From NCBI GenBank assembly GCA_025738555.1, contig JAOVFP010000008.1:2108001-2172000 (forward strand): 64,000 nucleotides of DNA, read 5' to 3'. The DNA is from Cyathus striatus (lineage: Eukaryota; Basidiomycota; Agaricomycetes; Agaricales; Nidulariaceae). The position numbers and the translations under genes are program-made. The notes beneath the pieces are model-generated. The model was not told the origin of the DNA. It searched no databases and saw nothing but the letters and a program-made list of their open reading frames with translations. Shown here in pieces: positions 9,530-21,052 of the stretch (its first letter is position 1; each line of letters opens with the position of its first letter).

Positions 9530-11894
9530 ATGGCTACCCACACGCAGACTCAGACTGCACATGCTAGGAGCCATGAACAGCAGCAAAACAAAGTGTGCTG
9601 TAGCAATCATCTAGCTGCCCAGCAAGCTCATGAACTTAACATGCCTCACCATGTTGACTCTGCTCTGCCTCTCTCTTAGCAGAATGCTCCACCCTCAGCT
9701 AGTGCTCTAGTATCTGGAGGAATTACCTCCACTCATCATGCAGCTCATGAACTTCAGCTGGTTCACAGCAATCAATTGCATGCACCATGCCCAATCCCAC
9801 TAAGCATTCCTTTTGACCCTACCCTTGTCCCCACTATATCCATTGAACTGGTGGATACTCAGCTTTCTCCAGAAGGTGCAGCTGCATGCCAACAGCAAGC
9901 ACCCACAGCCCCTTCGCCACCTGCCCAACAGCCTGTAGCCTCAGGCAGTGAAGGACCTCCCCCACCTCCACCTCCACCTTCTGGTGGTAATTCTGCTGGA
10001 GTTGGTAACAATGACCCTCCAGATGATAATGGAGATGATGGTGACCAACCCAGAGATGGCGATGGTGATGGATCTGGAGATGATGATAGCAATGAGCCAG
10101 GGATAATGATGAGCAGGCAGGTGCCAGTGGCAATGGTCCTGGTGGACCAAATCACTCTGGAGGTCCTCCCTCTGACCCCTCTGAGCCTCCTTCTAGGCCT
10201 CCCTCAAGGGATGACTATTGCAACCCTTGTTGCCCAAGACACCACTACAATTTTACCAGGGATGAGATCCTGGAAATGGTGGCCTCTGTGGTGGGTTATT
10301 GGCTCCAACACCTTGAAGTTGGAACCTTTCATCACACAAAGCACAACATTGAGGAGAAGTGCAGCAAGTCTGCTGCCAAGTCTTTGGAGAAGCCCAAGGG
10401 CAATCAGAATTCAAAGCCAACTTTGAATTCTTCCTCCTCCTCCAAGACTCAGTCCTCTTCATCCTCCTCTTCCTCTTCTGCCTCATCCAACTCCTCTTTG
10501 TCCTCAGAGAAACTGAAGAACAAGCAAAAGCAGAACCAGTCCAAGGTGCCAGACTTGACTGGGAAGCTTGGTTCTGACAGGAAACTCACCCCAGAGGAAT
10601 GTAAATGTTGCCTGGATCAGAAGCTTTGCCTATTCTGTGGCAATGCCAGGACTGTTGCAAGGCAGCCTCTGCTACCTCTACTGAGGCAACTCCCTCAGTG
10701 AACTCAGCTGAGAGTTCGAAAAAATAGAGAGTGGCTCCAGTGACTCTGCACAGGCTGAGGGCCACATTAATCTCTCCTGTGCACCTAAGGAGATAAGACT
10801 AAACACATCCACTCTTTTTGACCCCCAAGCTGTACATATTCCATTGACTTCATTTTCTCCAGCTATGCTGGATATGCCTCTTTCTTTCTTCTTGCTCATC
10901 AATTCTGGTTCAACCCACTGTTTTGCTGCCTCATTGTTTGTGAGGGAGCACAACCTCCCCACAACTCTGGTCCCTCCCATTGCACTGAAACTATTTGATG
11001 GTACCTCTAACTCCATACTTACAGAGAGTATATTATTATCTGTAACATTTCCTACTGGTGAATGCATGGATATCTCTTTCTATATAACTCTGCTTGATTC
11101 TTCCTGCTCCATGGTATTAGGATTTAACTGGCTCTCCCAACACAATCCATTGATTGACTGGACTGAGAGACATATACTTGGCTTCCAAACCCTGGTCCCA
11201 GGAGAATCTTCTCTGTCTTTGTTGACACCTGCACTGAAGGCATCTGCCTCCTTGCAAACCCCTCCATCACCAGCTTCGTCTTCTGTTCCTCCATTAGACA
11301 ATAGTCCACCACCTAGTATCTCACTCATTAATGCTGCAGCTTTTCTCTGGGCTAGTAAGCTCACAGGCTTGCAGATGTTTAGGATACAAGTTAGTGCTGT
11401 AGTTTCAGCTTCTGCTGCTGCCATAGCTGCAGAAGCCATGGACCTTTCTAATATTCCTCCAGAATACCATGAGTTCGCTGATGTCTTCAGCAAAACACAA
11501 GCAGACACTCTTGCTCCACATCACCCTTATGATCTCCAGATCAACTTGGAGGAAGGTACTTCTCCTCCTGTCAGTACTGTATATTCACTCTCGCAGTCCG
11601 AGTTGGCCTCTCTATGAGAGTTCATTGATGAACATCTCCAGATTGGCTTCATCTGCCCTTCTCATTCTCCACATGGAGCACCAGTGCTCTTTGTCCAGAA
11701 AAAAGATGGATCCATTTGACCCTGGGTCGATTTCCATGGGCAACTCCACCACAACATCCTCACTGCTCAACCCCTAGACACTGTTGCATCTATCCACCTT
11801 CACAATCCTACTAATCATTAGTCTGTTGGTTCAGATGGCTTACTCCACCTCAACAACCAGATCTATGTCCCAGATGACCATTCTCTCCACCTTC
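9530..11894 (+). pseudogene. Ty3/gypsy chromovirus gag-pol remnant
   Basis: Starts MATHTQTQTAHARS at 9530. The Gag part keeps a Pro/Gly/Asp-rich linker (PPPPPPPPSGGNSAG) and a Ser-rich stretch before a broken zinc knuckle (CLFCG then frameshift), while most of the capsid is deleted. The protease frame at 10844-11617 keeps INSGSTHCFA, where the catalytic DSG has become NSG, and the flap-region MVLGFNWL. It runs into the reverse-transcriptase N-terminus ([16 protein letters not shown], then a stop). Almost all of the reverse transcriptase and RNase H are deleted; the pre-integrase segment GLLHLNNQIYVPDDHSLHLR follows and is cut at 11895 by hAT-like copy C. Several stops and deletions make it non-functional. 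Confidence 0.85.
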
Positions 11895-13090
11895 GAGCTC
11901 TTTACACTTAGCCATGTGTTCTGTACGGATCCATGCGGAATCCGTACAGAATCCGTGTGGAATCTGCACAGATTTTTTTCATTTTGGCAGAGGTTTTTTT
12001 GGGTCTGTACAGATTCCGCACAGATTCCGAAAATTCCGTATGGATTACACAGAATTCCTCGGAATTCCGCATTACAGACCTGAAAATTCTGTACAGAATT
12101 TTATTATACTTATTTCCTTGCATGTGACACTCTGCATTAAGCATGACACTAGGTGTTGAGTGTGATACTAGGTGTTGAGTGTGACACTATACATTAAATG
12201 TGACACTATAAGTGTGACACTAGGTGTTGAGTGTGATACTAGGTGTTGAGTGTGACACTATACATTAAATGTGACACTATAAGCGTGACACTAGGTGTTG
12301 AGTGTGATACTAGGTGTTGAGTGTGACACTATACATTAAATGTGACACTATAAGCGTGACATTAGGTGTTGAGTGTGATACTAGGTGTTGAGTGTGATAC
12401 TAGGTGTTGAGTGTGACACTATACATTAAATGTAACACTATAAGCGTGACACTAGGTGTTGAGTGTGACACTATACATTAAATGTGACACTATGCATTAA
12501 GCATGACACTATGCATTAAGCGTGACACTAGGTGTTGAGTGTGACACTAGGTGTTGAGTGTGACACTAGGTGTTGAGTGTGACACTAAGCGTTGAGTGTG
12601 ACACTATACATTAAACATGACACTATGCATTAAGTGTGACACTATACATTAAACATAACACTATACATTAAGCATGATACTAAGTATTGAGTGTGACACT
12701 ATGCATTAAGCATAACACAAAGTGATGAGTGTGACACTCTGCATTAAGTGTGACACTAAGTGTTGAGTGTCACACTATACATTAAGCATAACACTATGCA
12801 TTAAGTGTGATACTATGCATTGAGAATGATACTATATATTGAGTGTATCATGGATTTTGTATAGTGTGACACTTTTCACCTAGGGTTACACTTGACATGT
12901 GTGACAAGGCAGCAATGCATAAATTCACACAGAATCCATATAGAATAGTCACCTCTAATAATAATAATAGCTACTATATAAATTCTGTATGGTATCTATA
13001 CAGGTCTGTACAGGTCTGTACAGATCCACACAGAATCCGCACGGATCCATACAGATCCGTACAGACCTCTTGGGGGAGTGTAAATTACTG
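11895..13090 (-). mobile_element. hAT-like minisatellite element, copy C
   Basis: Reverse orientation: GAGCTCTTTACACTTAGCC at the left and GGGAGTGTAAATTACTG at the right, both termini intact, with a degenerate 19-bp array between. The flanking 8-mers (CCACCTTC and CCTGTGAG) do not match, unlike copies B, E and F. Retroelement sequence stops at the left border and does not resume at the right. It is probably a recombination product between two copies rather than a simple insertion. Confidence 0.85.
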
Positions 13091-13720
13091 CCTGTGAGTG
13101 GCCCTGTGAGTGGGTAATCAATATTTCTAATTGTCATATTTACAATCTGTGCATAAATTGGGGCGAGCAACATATTTTTGTTTACATTCTAAATCAGAAT
13201 GAGGATATGATAAAAGATCCAATTTGAGATCTGTTTCAAGGGCAAATTCAGAATACATGATAAGATAGGGATACAAGACACACTTAGGATCAGTATTTGG
13301 ATAGGATCTAGGGACAAATGTGTGCCCCAATTCAGGATTTGTCCATACATTGGTATGGTAACCAATTTTTGTATGATATTCTACATATATCTTATTGTTA
13401 TATTCTCAATAATGTTCATGGATTTGATATGTGCCCAATTCATAATTATTTTCTAAATATGAACATGAATTGGTCAAATGACATATTTATGTAACTATTC
13501 TAATTGTTAGCTACATCAGGTTGTACCATATTTACCCCAATCCAATTTGGCCTTATCTGAGGTGTAGCTATGAAGTTCAGATTGCAACCATTAGAAGCAG
13601 AACATAAATGGTGAAGCAATTATTGCAATTTGATGAAGTATTAGTGAATTCCAATTATGAAGTAATAGCTATAATTTAAAGAAGCAATAGTGAAGCTCTC
13701 ACTGCAATTATATTAAGTAG
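13091..13720. other. AT-rich stretch without a gene
   Basis: No coding frame recognised. Words such as GTGAAGCA/GAAGTAG recur between 13570 and 13745 and a TTATATTCTC-type motif around 13380-13420, resembling subterminal regions of yet another DNA element, but no termini are seen. Confidence 0.3.
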
Positions 13721-15505
13721 AACTAGCTATGAAGTTGCACCTGCAACTCTATAGAAGTAGCTTCACATTTTGTAGTTGTATATCCCCAAGTAAGTTTACT
13801 GCAATTGCAGTATGAAGCATGACAATAGTTGTCAGCACTAGTGCTGCCCAGGAGATATCCAAAGGTGCTGTGACAGCACATTTGAAATGCCTGTGTAACT
13901 GCAATACCAATAAACAGGTTAGTGCTACCCAGGTGACCATGGTGGGCAATGTATTGACAGTGGAGATCCACCATCAGTTGGTGTTCAGGCAGGGGCATCA
14001 GCAGCCCCATGCCACCAGTAGCCTATGATGATGAGTGACAGGTGAAGGAAGATTCAGGCCATTCAATGTTTGGCATCCCCATCCTGTACCATATCAGCAG
14101 GGGGGGAATGCCCTCTGCAAAGCAGGCATCCATTATGATGTATTGCATTGCATGATCATGGTGCTCTGGGAGAACCCATCCAGATATGGTGTGAAACACG
14201 TCAAGGAGTTCATGTGCCTTGAACCCCATGTCCAGGGTGTACTGCTCATTGTTGATTAAGTCTATGAGAGTATCCACTTGCAGTGGGTTCATGGGGAAAC
14301 CCCTAGGTGCGAATCAGTACAGTACTGATCGTGGCTGGTATGGGAAGGTATTCCTCATTTCAGAGCAAGAAGCCTCCTCTGCAGACCATCTTGTGAATGC
14401 ACAGTTGGATCTCCTTGATACATATATCATTGGTCTGAACATTCCCACAAGCCAGTTGTCTCACTCATAATGACCAGTCCTATTTTCTATGACACCTAGG
14501 GCATCGGGTATATGCCCTGTGGCAGCTTTGTCCTTCATGGCCTCTTTCTTCTTCCTATCTTTGTACTTCATTTTTGCAACTGCATGTAGGTCATGCAGAT
14601 GCTTTTGCTGCCTGTCTGACAGTCCCTCAATGTCTGGTTCTTCCAGGGCACTGTCAGGCTCATTGTTGTCATCATTGTCCTTCTCTTGGTTGGCCTCCAT
14701 GTAATCAATGAGGGAGGGATCCTTCTTCCTCATCCTGGTGGTTCAATGGGTCCTGGCACCCTCAGTCATGTTCCTTGGGGCCTGTTGTTTTCCCTCGACT
14801 GCCCAGTGTTTGTATTGCCATTGGATGTTGTAGTGGATGAACCAGCTGTCAACAACAATGGTTTGTTCCTTGGTGTTGTATTTCTAATGTGTGGTGTTCC
14901 ATGCACAGGCAGTCTCCTGGTGGTTCTTTGTGGGGGTGGTTGGTAGCATCCTTCCCAGTAGTCCATCCCCATTGGTTTGTCATAGTCGAGCCTGTCTTGG
15001 AGCTTGTATCTCCTGGGTGGTGGGTGAGTCTCCTGCCCATAGTCTCCTTCCCTGCTTGCTGGCCTCTTGGTCCTGAGGCATTTTACCTCTGCCTCAAGGT
15101 TCTTGTTTTGATCATCTAAGTCGATGTTCCAGTCTTCCAGGGTCTGGTTCCTTTCTCAGAGTTGGCCCATGTCATCATTTAGTTCATCTATATGTCATAG
15201 TAAGGTCATTACTGTGAACCTTACTCCCTCCATCATATTGATGTCATTGTCCAGGGTGGCCCCTTCTCTGTCTAAGTCCTGGAGGAGGTGGTTTAGTTCT
15301 TGCCTCCTTTCTTGTCTCTCCTTGCTAGTCTGCTCTCTCATCTCTCATGAGGTGGCTCTCTTTTTTCCTTTGTCTTTCTTCTTCTCCTGCTGCTGTTGAT
15401 TCTTGGTGGTGGGAATGGTTTCTTGTTGCATGCTGGAAGTTGATTCATCAACTTCCATTCTTTCCTGTAGGGTTGGGATCTCTTGCATTGGCAGCTGGTG
15501 ACTGG
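13721..15505 (-). pseudogene. Decayed coiled-coil gene, unrecognised fungal family
   Basis: Reading leftward from about 15500 there is a coiled-coil-like segment (RRQELNHLLQDLDREGATLD, later LDDQNKNLEAEVKCL), then a hydrophilic linker with DYWEGCYQPPPQRTTR. A Lys/Glu-rich stretch at 14733-14461 follows (AVAKMKYKDRKKKEAM). A folded-looking C-terminal part at 14292-13723 has NPLQVDTLIDLINNEQY and GMGLLMPLPEHQLMVDLHCQ. The pieces are in different frames with several stops. I have a vague impression of proteins common in Agaricales genomes but cannot name the family. It ends on the right at the GTGTCAGCC terminus (15516), which probably truncated it. Confidence 0.5.
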
Positions 15506-15515
15506 GTTGTCATAA

Positions 15516-15765
15516 GTGTCAGCCAATATTTTCAAAAAAAAGCCTAGGATAATTGATTGCCTCAATCATGTGAGCCAGGCTTTTCTTGAGTGCCTATCTT
15601 TGTATGGGTATTAGTCTTTTAGTGATCAAATACAATTATTGGTTTATTCTAATTGAATATTACTACTAATCTATTGGTGATCATAAACAATCATTGGTTC
15701 ATTCTAGTTAAATATTACTATTAATTTATTGATGATCATAAACAATCATTGGCTCATCTATATAT
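15516..15765. mobile_element. GTGTCAGCC-type element, left part
   Basis: Terminus GTGTCAGCCAATATTTTC with CATAA outside, followed by two to three units of about 60 bp centred on TTGGTGATCATAAACAATCATTGG. The organisation matches the arms of the 39980-43597 foldback element. No opposite end was found. Confidence 0.5.
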
Positions 15766-16834
15766 AATGAGAGAAGGGTGGGAAATGTGGGTATAATGGT
15801 CATGTGGGAGAGGCAGTATTTAGTAATGTGACCTTATTAGCACTGGGTTACTGCATTTGGAATTTAAATGTGACTAAGCAAATGGCAAATGAGTTGCAAA
15901 CAAGTCTGGATCAGCTGTTTTTGGAATCTTACTAAGCCATCATTCTTACTAAGCATCTTGAAATGTACTTGCCACGGCTTCCCGAAAAGCGCAGCCACAC
16001 TTCTACCTGTTTCCTGTCACCTGATGCAGTCTTAGTAAGCATCTTGCAATGCTCTTTCTGCACTGCTGCCTGCTGCTTCATGCTTAGCTGCTGCCCTTTC
16101 TTTGCTCCCCCCACTTTCCCCCCTTGACTATTAATCCCACTATAATACTGTATGTCTTTGGGCATTATATTACTTCATGTTCACTGAATTTTCGCATTTT
16201 ATGGCAGCCACTGCACTATTCTATAGTGTTTTTTGCTGCATTTCTGCAAGTTTTTGGCTTTTTATTTTTTTACAGGTATCTTTTGGATCTTTGGACCCCT
16301 TCTGGACTTCTGGACCTTGGACCTTGGACTCTGGACTTTCGACTCTTGGCTCTGGACTCTGGCTTTTGGCTCTCTGGCTCCTTTGTGTTTGGGCTTTCCC
16401 AGCAGTATATTTAGTTGTGTTTTAAATAGAGATTGTGTTTTTGCTGCAGCCATCTCAGGCATTACAGTGGCAGGAGAATTAGTAGACCAAGGTGAAGTAC
16501 AGTGAAGTCCTACCTACCTGGCCTCTCTCTACGAGTGTTTGCCGGTTGCTATGCAGCTCTATTCATATTAGAGTTGGGACCACTCTCTGTGCACAGTGTG
16601 TAGGGAGATTGGTGTGGCATGTTCTTAGTTGCCCCCCTTCCTATTTGGAAGTAGCTCCATTTCAACTACCACTGTTTCCACTAATTTCACTTTTTCTCTG
16701 TGTCATTGGAATTGCCCAGCTGGACCAAATAACTGCTCTGTTTTAGAACACAGTATAGCATATATTTTGAGGTTTCTATGTAAGTAATTATTGTTTTGCA
16801 TTGGTATATGTTTTAATATGTTTTATATATATAG
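15766..16834. other. Region upstream of the Helitron gene with CTTGGACT-type repeat
   Basis: No gene recognised. Around 15920-16080 the motif AAGATGCTTACTAAGA-like recurs. At 16283-16385 there is a short tandem run of 6-8 bp CTGGACT/TTGGACC words. A likely intron (GTAAGTAATT ... ATATATAG) ends at 16834, so the Helitron transcript probably has an upstream exon here, but I cannot define it. Confidence 0.35.
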
Positions 16835-19094
16835 GTCTACTCCTATCAACTCACCTGAACATGCTCGCATAAATGCACAGCAGGCTGAGCGAGATGCATG
16901 TGTTTTGGGGAGCCCTGAAAATAGGCATATACCTCTGCCTCCTGAACCTGTATACCAATATCTTCCTCCTGATTTGCAGGCAATGCATGCTGCTCTTCTT
17001 CCTTTTCCTGAGCCTGTTAGAAGAGGTAGAAGGAGAAGAGAAGGAAATGATAATCCTCAAAATTTACAATGGATTCCTCCAATTAATGGAGAGGCAGTAT
17101 ACCCTCCCAACCACCTTCCAAATTTACAACAGGTTGAAAATATTCCTCTGCTACAAAATATTCCTCATGTGGCTGCACCTCCTCCTGCTGCTCCACATAT
17201 ACAATGGAATCCTCCAATTAACCCTCCTGCATTGAGGCCTGTTCCAAATTTTATACAATGGAATCCTGCAGTAAATCACCCTCCAAATCACCCTCAACAT
17301 ATTCAATGGATACCTCCAGTTTTACCTCCTGATCCTCTGCCTGTGAGTTTCTTTTTAAAAGTATTAATGGACTAAATTAAGTGTTCTTTATAGGCAAGAC
17401 AAATTGGTTCTGCTCCCCCTCCTCCACCTCCAGTTAATCCAAATATTCGATGGAATCCTGCTCCTGCTCCTGCTCCTCCTCAAGCCCTTCCACTATTTAG
17501 ATTTATTCATGCAAACCATCCAGTAAGTGTACAATATTATTCTAATACTTTTTGTACTAAGACATGTCATAGCCTCCTATAATGGAGCCTCCCATGGGAG
17601 ATCCTATAGTTCTCTGATGGCAGCGTCCAATAGTTTTTCATCCACCTCCAATTCCACCACCACCACCACCACCACCTCCCCAGATTCCTATTGGTTGGCG
17701 ACCATTTAATCCTGCTTGGCCAAAATTCACACTTGGCCCATTCACTGATGTCTGTCCAGAATGTGATACTTTACATTGGAAAGCTGAATGCTTAACTTCA
17801 TCAACCATACTACTCCCAAAATTTGGAAGTTGCTGTTTAAGTGGAAAAATTAAACTTCCACATTGGGGACCATCACCAATTGAGTTGACTCAGCTGCTTG
17901 CTAAGGATGGTCATAAAGATTTCCAAACTGGAATTAGGAACTACAACAATGCATTTGCCATGACCTCTATGGGTTATGATAAGGATCTTTCAATTCATGG
18001 AGAAGGCCCATATGTTTTCAAAATTGGAAGCTGAGTGTCACATTATGCTGGATCACTTCTACCTCATGAAGGTGAACCCAAAAAATTTGCTCAGCTTTAC
18101 ATTCATGATGGAGCACAATTACCTTCAATTGATGATCAAATTAATAATCAAATGAATGCTCATGAAGCAAATCATGACATGGATCCTGCTGTCTTGAGAA
18201 TAATTGAAGATGTACTTTATTGTCATCATCCTGGAGTGCAATTGTATCAGCAGGCATAGCGGCACACTCGCAATATGGAACCTAATCAAAACTGCCACAT
18301 TTCTATTCAATTTAATCCAAATGCTGATCAACGTCGATATAATGTTCCAGCTGCAGATGAGATTGCAGCTATTCTTCCTGGAGATGGTGATCAGGTGGAA
18401 GGACCTCAGGAGATTATTTTGTACCGCCTTGATGGAACACTAACACGGATTAGTGAAGTAAATCCAATATATTGGTCATTCCATTATCCAATCATGTGGC
18501 CACATGGTCAACTTGGTTGGTACCCTAAAATTCCCTACTTTGGTGTGGCATGGGTGGATAATGTGGATCATTTGCCCAATAGAGCACCAGGAGAGGAAGA
18601 AGATGCACCAACAACAAAGAAGCATGAACATATTTCACAAGCTGAACACTTTCACTACTACATACATCCATGAGTTGGACAGGCACTTCATCAATTTATG
18701 ACAAGAAAGCTTTTCCAAGAGTACATTGTGGATACTTGGGCATGTCTTGAGCAGTGTCGCTTGCAGTGGATTGAGGACCATCAAAGTGAAATTCGTGCTG
18801 AAACTTACCAGGGATTGGCAGATGCTATTCTGGCTAATCCTAATGTGGAAGGGAGTACAGTTGGGCAAAGAGTGATTGTTCCTTCCAATTTTCCTGGCAG
18901 TACCTGATACATGCTTCAGAACTGTCAGGATGCTTTGGCTGTTAATCGCTTCTTTAAATCTGCAGATCTCTTTATCACAGTTACTATGGATCCTAATCAT
19001 AAGGATGTTAAAAGTGCCTTACCTGAAGGATTGCAGCCTAACGATTGGCCTGATATTGTTGTCAGGGTCTTTCGTCAAATGCAGCAGCAAATTA
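16835..19094 (+). pseudogene. Helitron Rep/helicase gene, N-terminal half
   Basis: Exons at 16835-17342 and 17394-17522, joined by GT-AG introns of 51 and about 39-50 nt, encode a Pro/Asn-rich leader with repeated IQWNPP motifs. Then come a CPECDTLHW zinc motif, FGSCCLSGKIKLP, and the Helitron-like N-terminal domain (YWSFHYPIMWPHGQLGWYP; LQNCQDALAVNRFF; LFITVTMDPNHKDV). Premature stops: TGA 18032, TAG 18257, TGA 18671, TGA 18905. The TGA stops fit CGA-to-TGA and the TAG fits CAG-to-TAG. The frame ends abruptly at 19094 at the border of hAT-like copy D; the continuation is found inverted at 20034-20997. Rolling-circle replication and helicase motifs are not reached in this copy. Confidence 0.85.
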
Positions 19095-20033
19095 GACCCG
19101 TACAGACCTGTATAGATACCATACAGAATTTATATAGTAGCTATTATTATTATTAGAGGTGGTTATTCTATATGAATTCCATACATATTCTGCATGGATT
19201 CTGAGTGAATTTATGCATTGCTGCCTTGTCACACATGTCAAGTGTAACCCTAGGTGAAAAGTGTTACACTATACAAAATCCATGATACACTCAATATATA
19301 GTATCATTCTCAATGCATAGTATCACACTTAATGCATAGTGTTATGCTTAATGTATAGTGTGACACTCAACACCTAGTGTCACGCTTATAGTGTCACATT
19401 TAACATATGGTGTCACACTCAACACTTAGCATCACACTCAACACCTAGTGTCACGCTTATAGTGTCTCATTTAACATATAGTGTCACACTCAATGCTTAG
19501 TATCACACTCAACACTTAGTGTCACACTTATAGTGTCACATTTAACATATAGTGTCACACTCAATACTTAGTATCACACTCAACACCTAGTGTCACGCTT
19601 ATAGTGTCACATTTAATGTATAGTGTCACACTCAATATCTAGTATCACACTCAACACCTAGTGTCATATTTAATGTATAGTGTCACACTCAATACCTAGT
19701 GTCACGCTTATAGTGTCACATTTAATGTATAGTGTCACACTCAACATCTAGTATCACACTCAACACCTAGTGTCATGCTTAATGCAGAGTGTCACATGCA
19801 AGGAAATAAGTATAATAAAATTCTGTACAGAATTTTCAGGTCTGTAATGCGGAATTCCGAGGAATTCTGCATAATCCATACGGAATTTTCGGAATCTGTG
19901 CAGAATCTGTACAGACCCAAAAAAACCTCTGCCAAAATAAAAAAAATCTGTGCAGATTCCGCATGGATTCCAAAAATTCCGTACAGATTCTGCACAGATC
20001 CATACAGAACACATGGCTAAGTGTAAAGAGCTC
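19095..20033 (+). mobile_element. hAT-like minisatellite element, copy D (left end detached)
   Basis: Begins inside the left subterminal arm (CCGTACAGACCTGTATAGAT), runs through the TATTATTATTATTAGAGGTG segment and a short 19-bp array, and ends at GTGTAAAGAGCTC at 20033. The missing CAGTAATTTACAC end lies 960 bp away at 20995-21052 in opposite orientation, so the element was split by a rearrangement within its self-complementary arm. Confidence 0.88.
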
Positions 20034-20994
20034 CTTCTTTTCAATACTGAATAGGAATCATCTGTTATGATGGTATTATTGTGATAGAGTTTTGGGAACC
20101 CTTTAGAGCACTTGCCATCTTTCATGCATGACTCATTAGTGCCTGGACCACAGGGTGTGTGGATCATAGTTCTCATGATCAAATCATATAGCTCTGGTTC
20201 AGTCTCTGGATCAGGAAGTTCAGCATTGATCATACTGTCAATATCTTCTGGAGTGCACAACTTGTCCTCAGGAGTCAGAAAAACAATCATATGCATATGG
20301 GGTAATCCACGCTTCTGGAATTCAATAGTGTGAACATGTGCAACACAACGGCCAAAAATTCCCTCCTTGTAAATATCATGGATAATTTGCTGCTTCATTT
20401 GACGAAAGACCCTGACAACAATATCAGGCCAATCGTTAGGCTGCAATCCTTCAGGTAAGGCACTTTTAACATCCTTATGATTAGGATCCATAGTAACTGT
20501 GATAAAGAGATCTGCAGATTTAAAGAAGCGATTAACAGCCAAAGCATCCTGACAGTTCTGAAGCATGTATCAGGTACTGCCAGGAAAATTGGAAGGAACA
20601 ATCACTCTTTGCCCAACTGTACTCCCTTCCACATTAGGATTAGCCAGAATAGCATCTGCCAATCCCTGGTAAGTTTCAGCACGAATTTCACTTTGATGGT
20701 CCTCAATCCACTGCAAGCGACACTGCTCAAGACATGCCCAAGTATCCACAATGTACTCTTGGAAAAGCTTTCTTGTCATAAATTGATGAAGTGCCTGTCC
20801 AACTCATGGATGTATGTAGTAGTGAAAGTGTTCAGCTTGTGAAATATGTTCATGCTTCTTTGTTGTTGGTGCATCTTCTTCCTCTCCTGGTGCCCTATTG
20901 GGCAAATGATCCACATTATCCACCTGTGCCACACCAAAGTAGGGAATTTTAGGGTACCAACCAAGTTGACCATGTGGCCACATGATTGGATAAT
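20034..20994 (-). pseudogene. Helitron Rep gene segment, inverted copy extending further
   Basis: Minus-strand copy of the Helitron N-terminal domain that continues beyond the end of the forward copy: IIHDIYKEGIFGRCVAHVHT, then FQKRGLPHMHMIVFLTPEDK. The HMHM motif within RGLPHMHMIVFL is the HUH-type histidine motif of Helitron Rep. The frame then continues through CGPGTNESCMKDGKCSKGFP and stops being Helitron at 20034, where hAT-like copy D begins. It shares two TGA stops with the forward copy. Catalytic Tyr and helicase domains are absent. Confidence 0.88.
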
Positions 20995-21052
20995 GGATCC
21001 GTGCAGATCCATACAGATCTGTACAGACCTCTTGGGGGAGTGTAAATTACTG
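20995..21052 (-). mobile_element. Detached CAGTAATTTACAC end of copy D
   Basis: 58 bp from GGATCCGTGCAGATCC to GGGAGTGTAAATTACTG, the terminal part of a hAT-like left end in reverse orientation. Its outer flank is the reverse-transcriptase region of the Ty3 remnant at 21053-23867. Confidence 0.85.

Larger units (their letters stand above)
18480..20997. repeat. Inverted duplication of 615-bp Helitron segment
   Basis: Positions 18480-19094 recur as the reverse complement at 20383-20997 with only a handful of mismatches. Both arms carry the same two premature stops (equivalents of 18671 and 18905), so the duplication is younger than those mutations. The spacer holds hAT-like copy D and a further Helitron segment. 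The outer arm boundary at 20994-20997 falls exactly on a GGATCC of the broken hAT-like arm. Confidence 0.9.
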
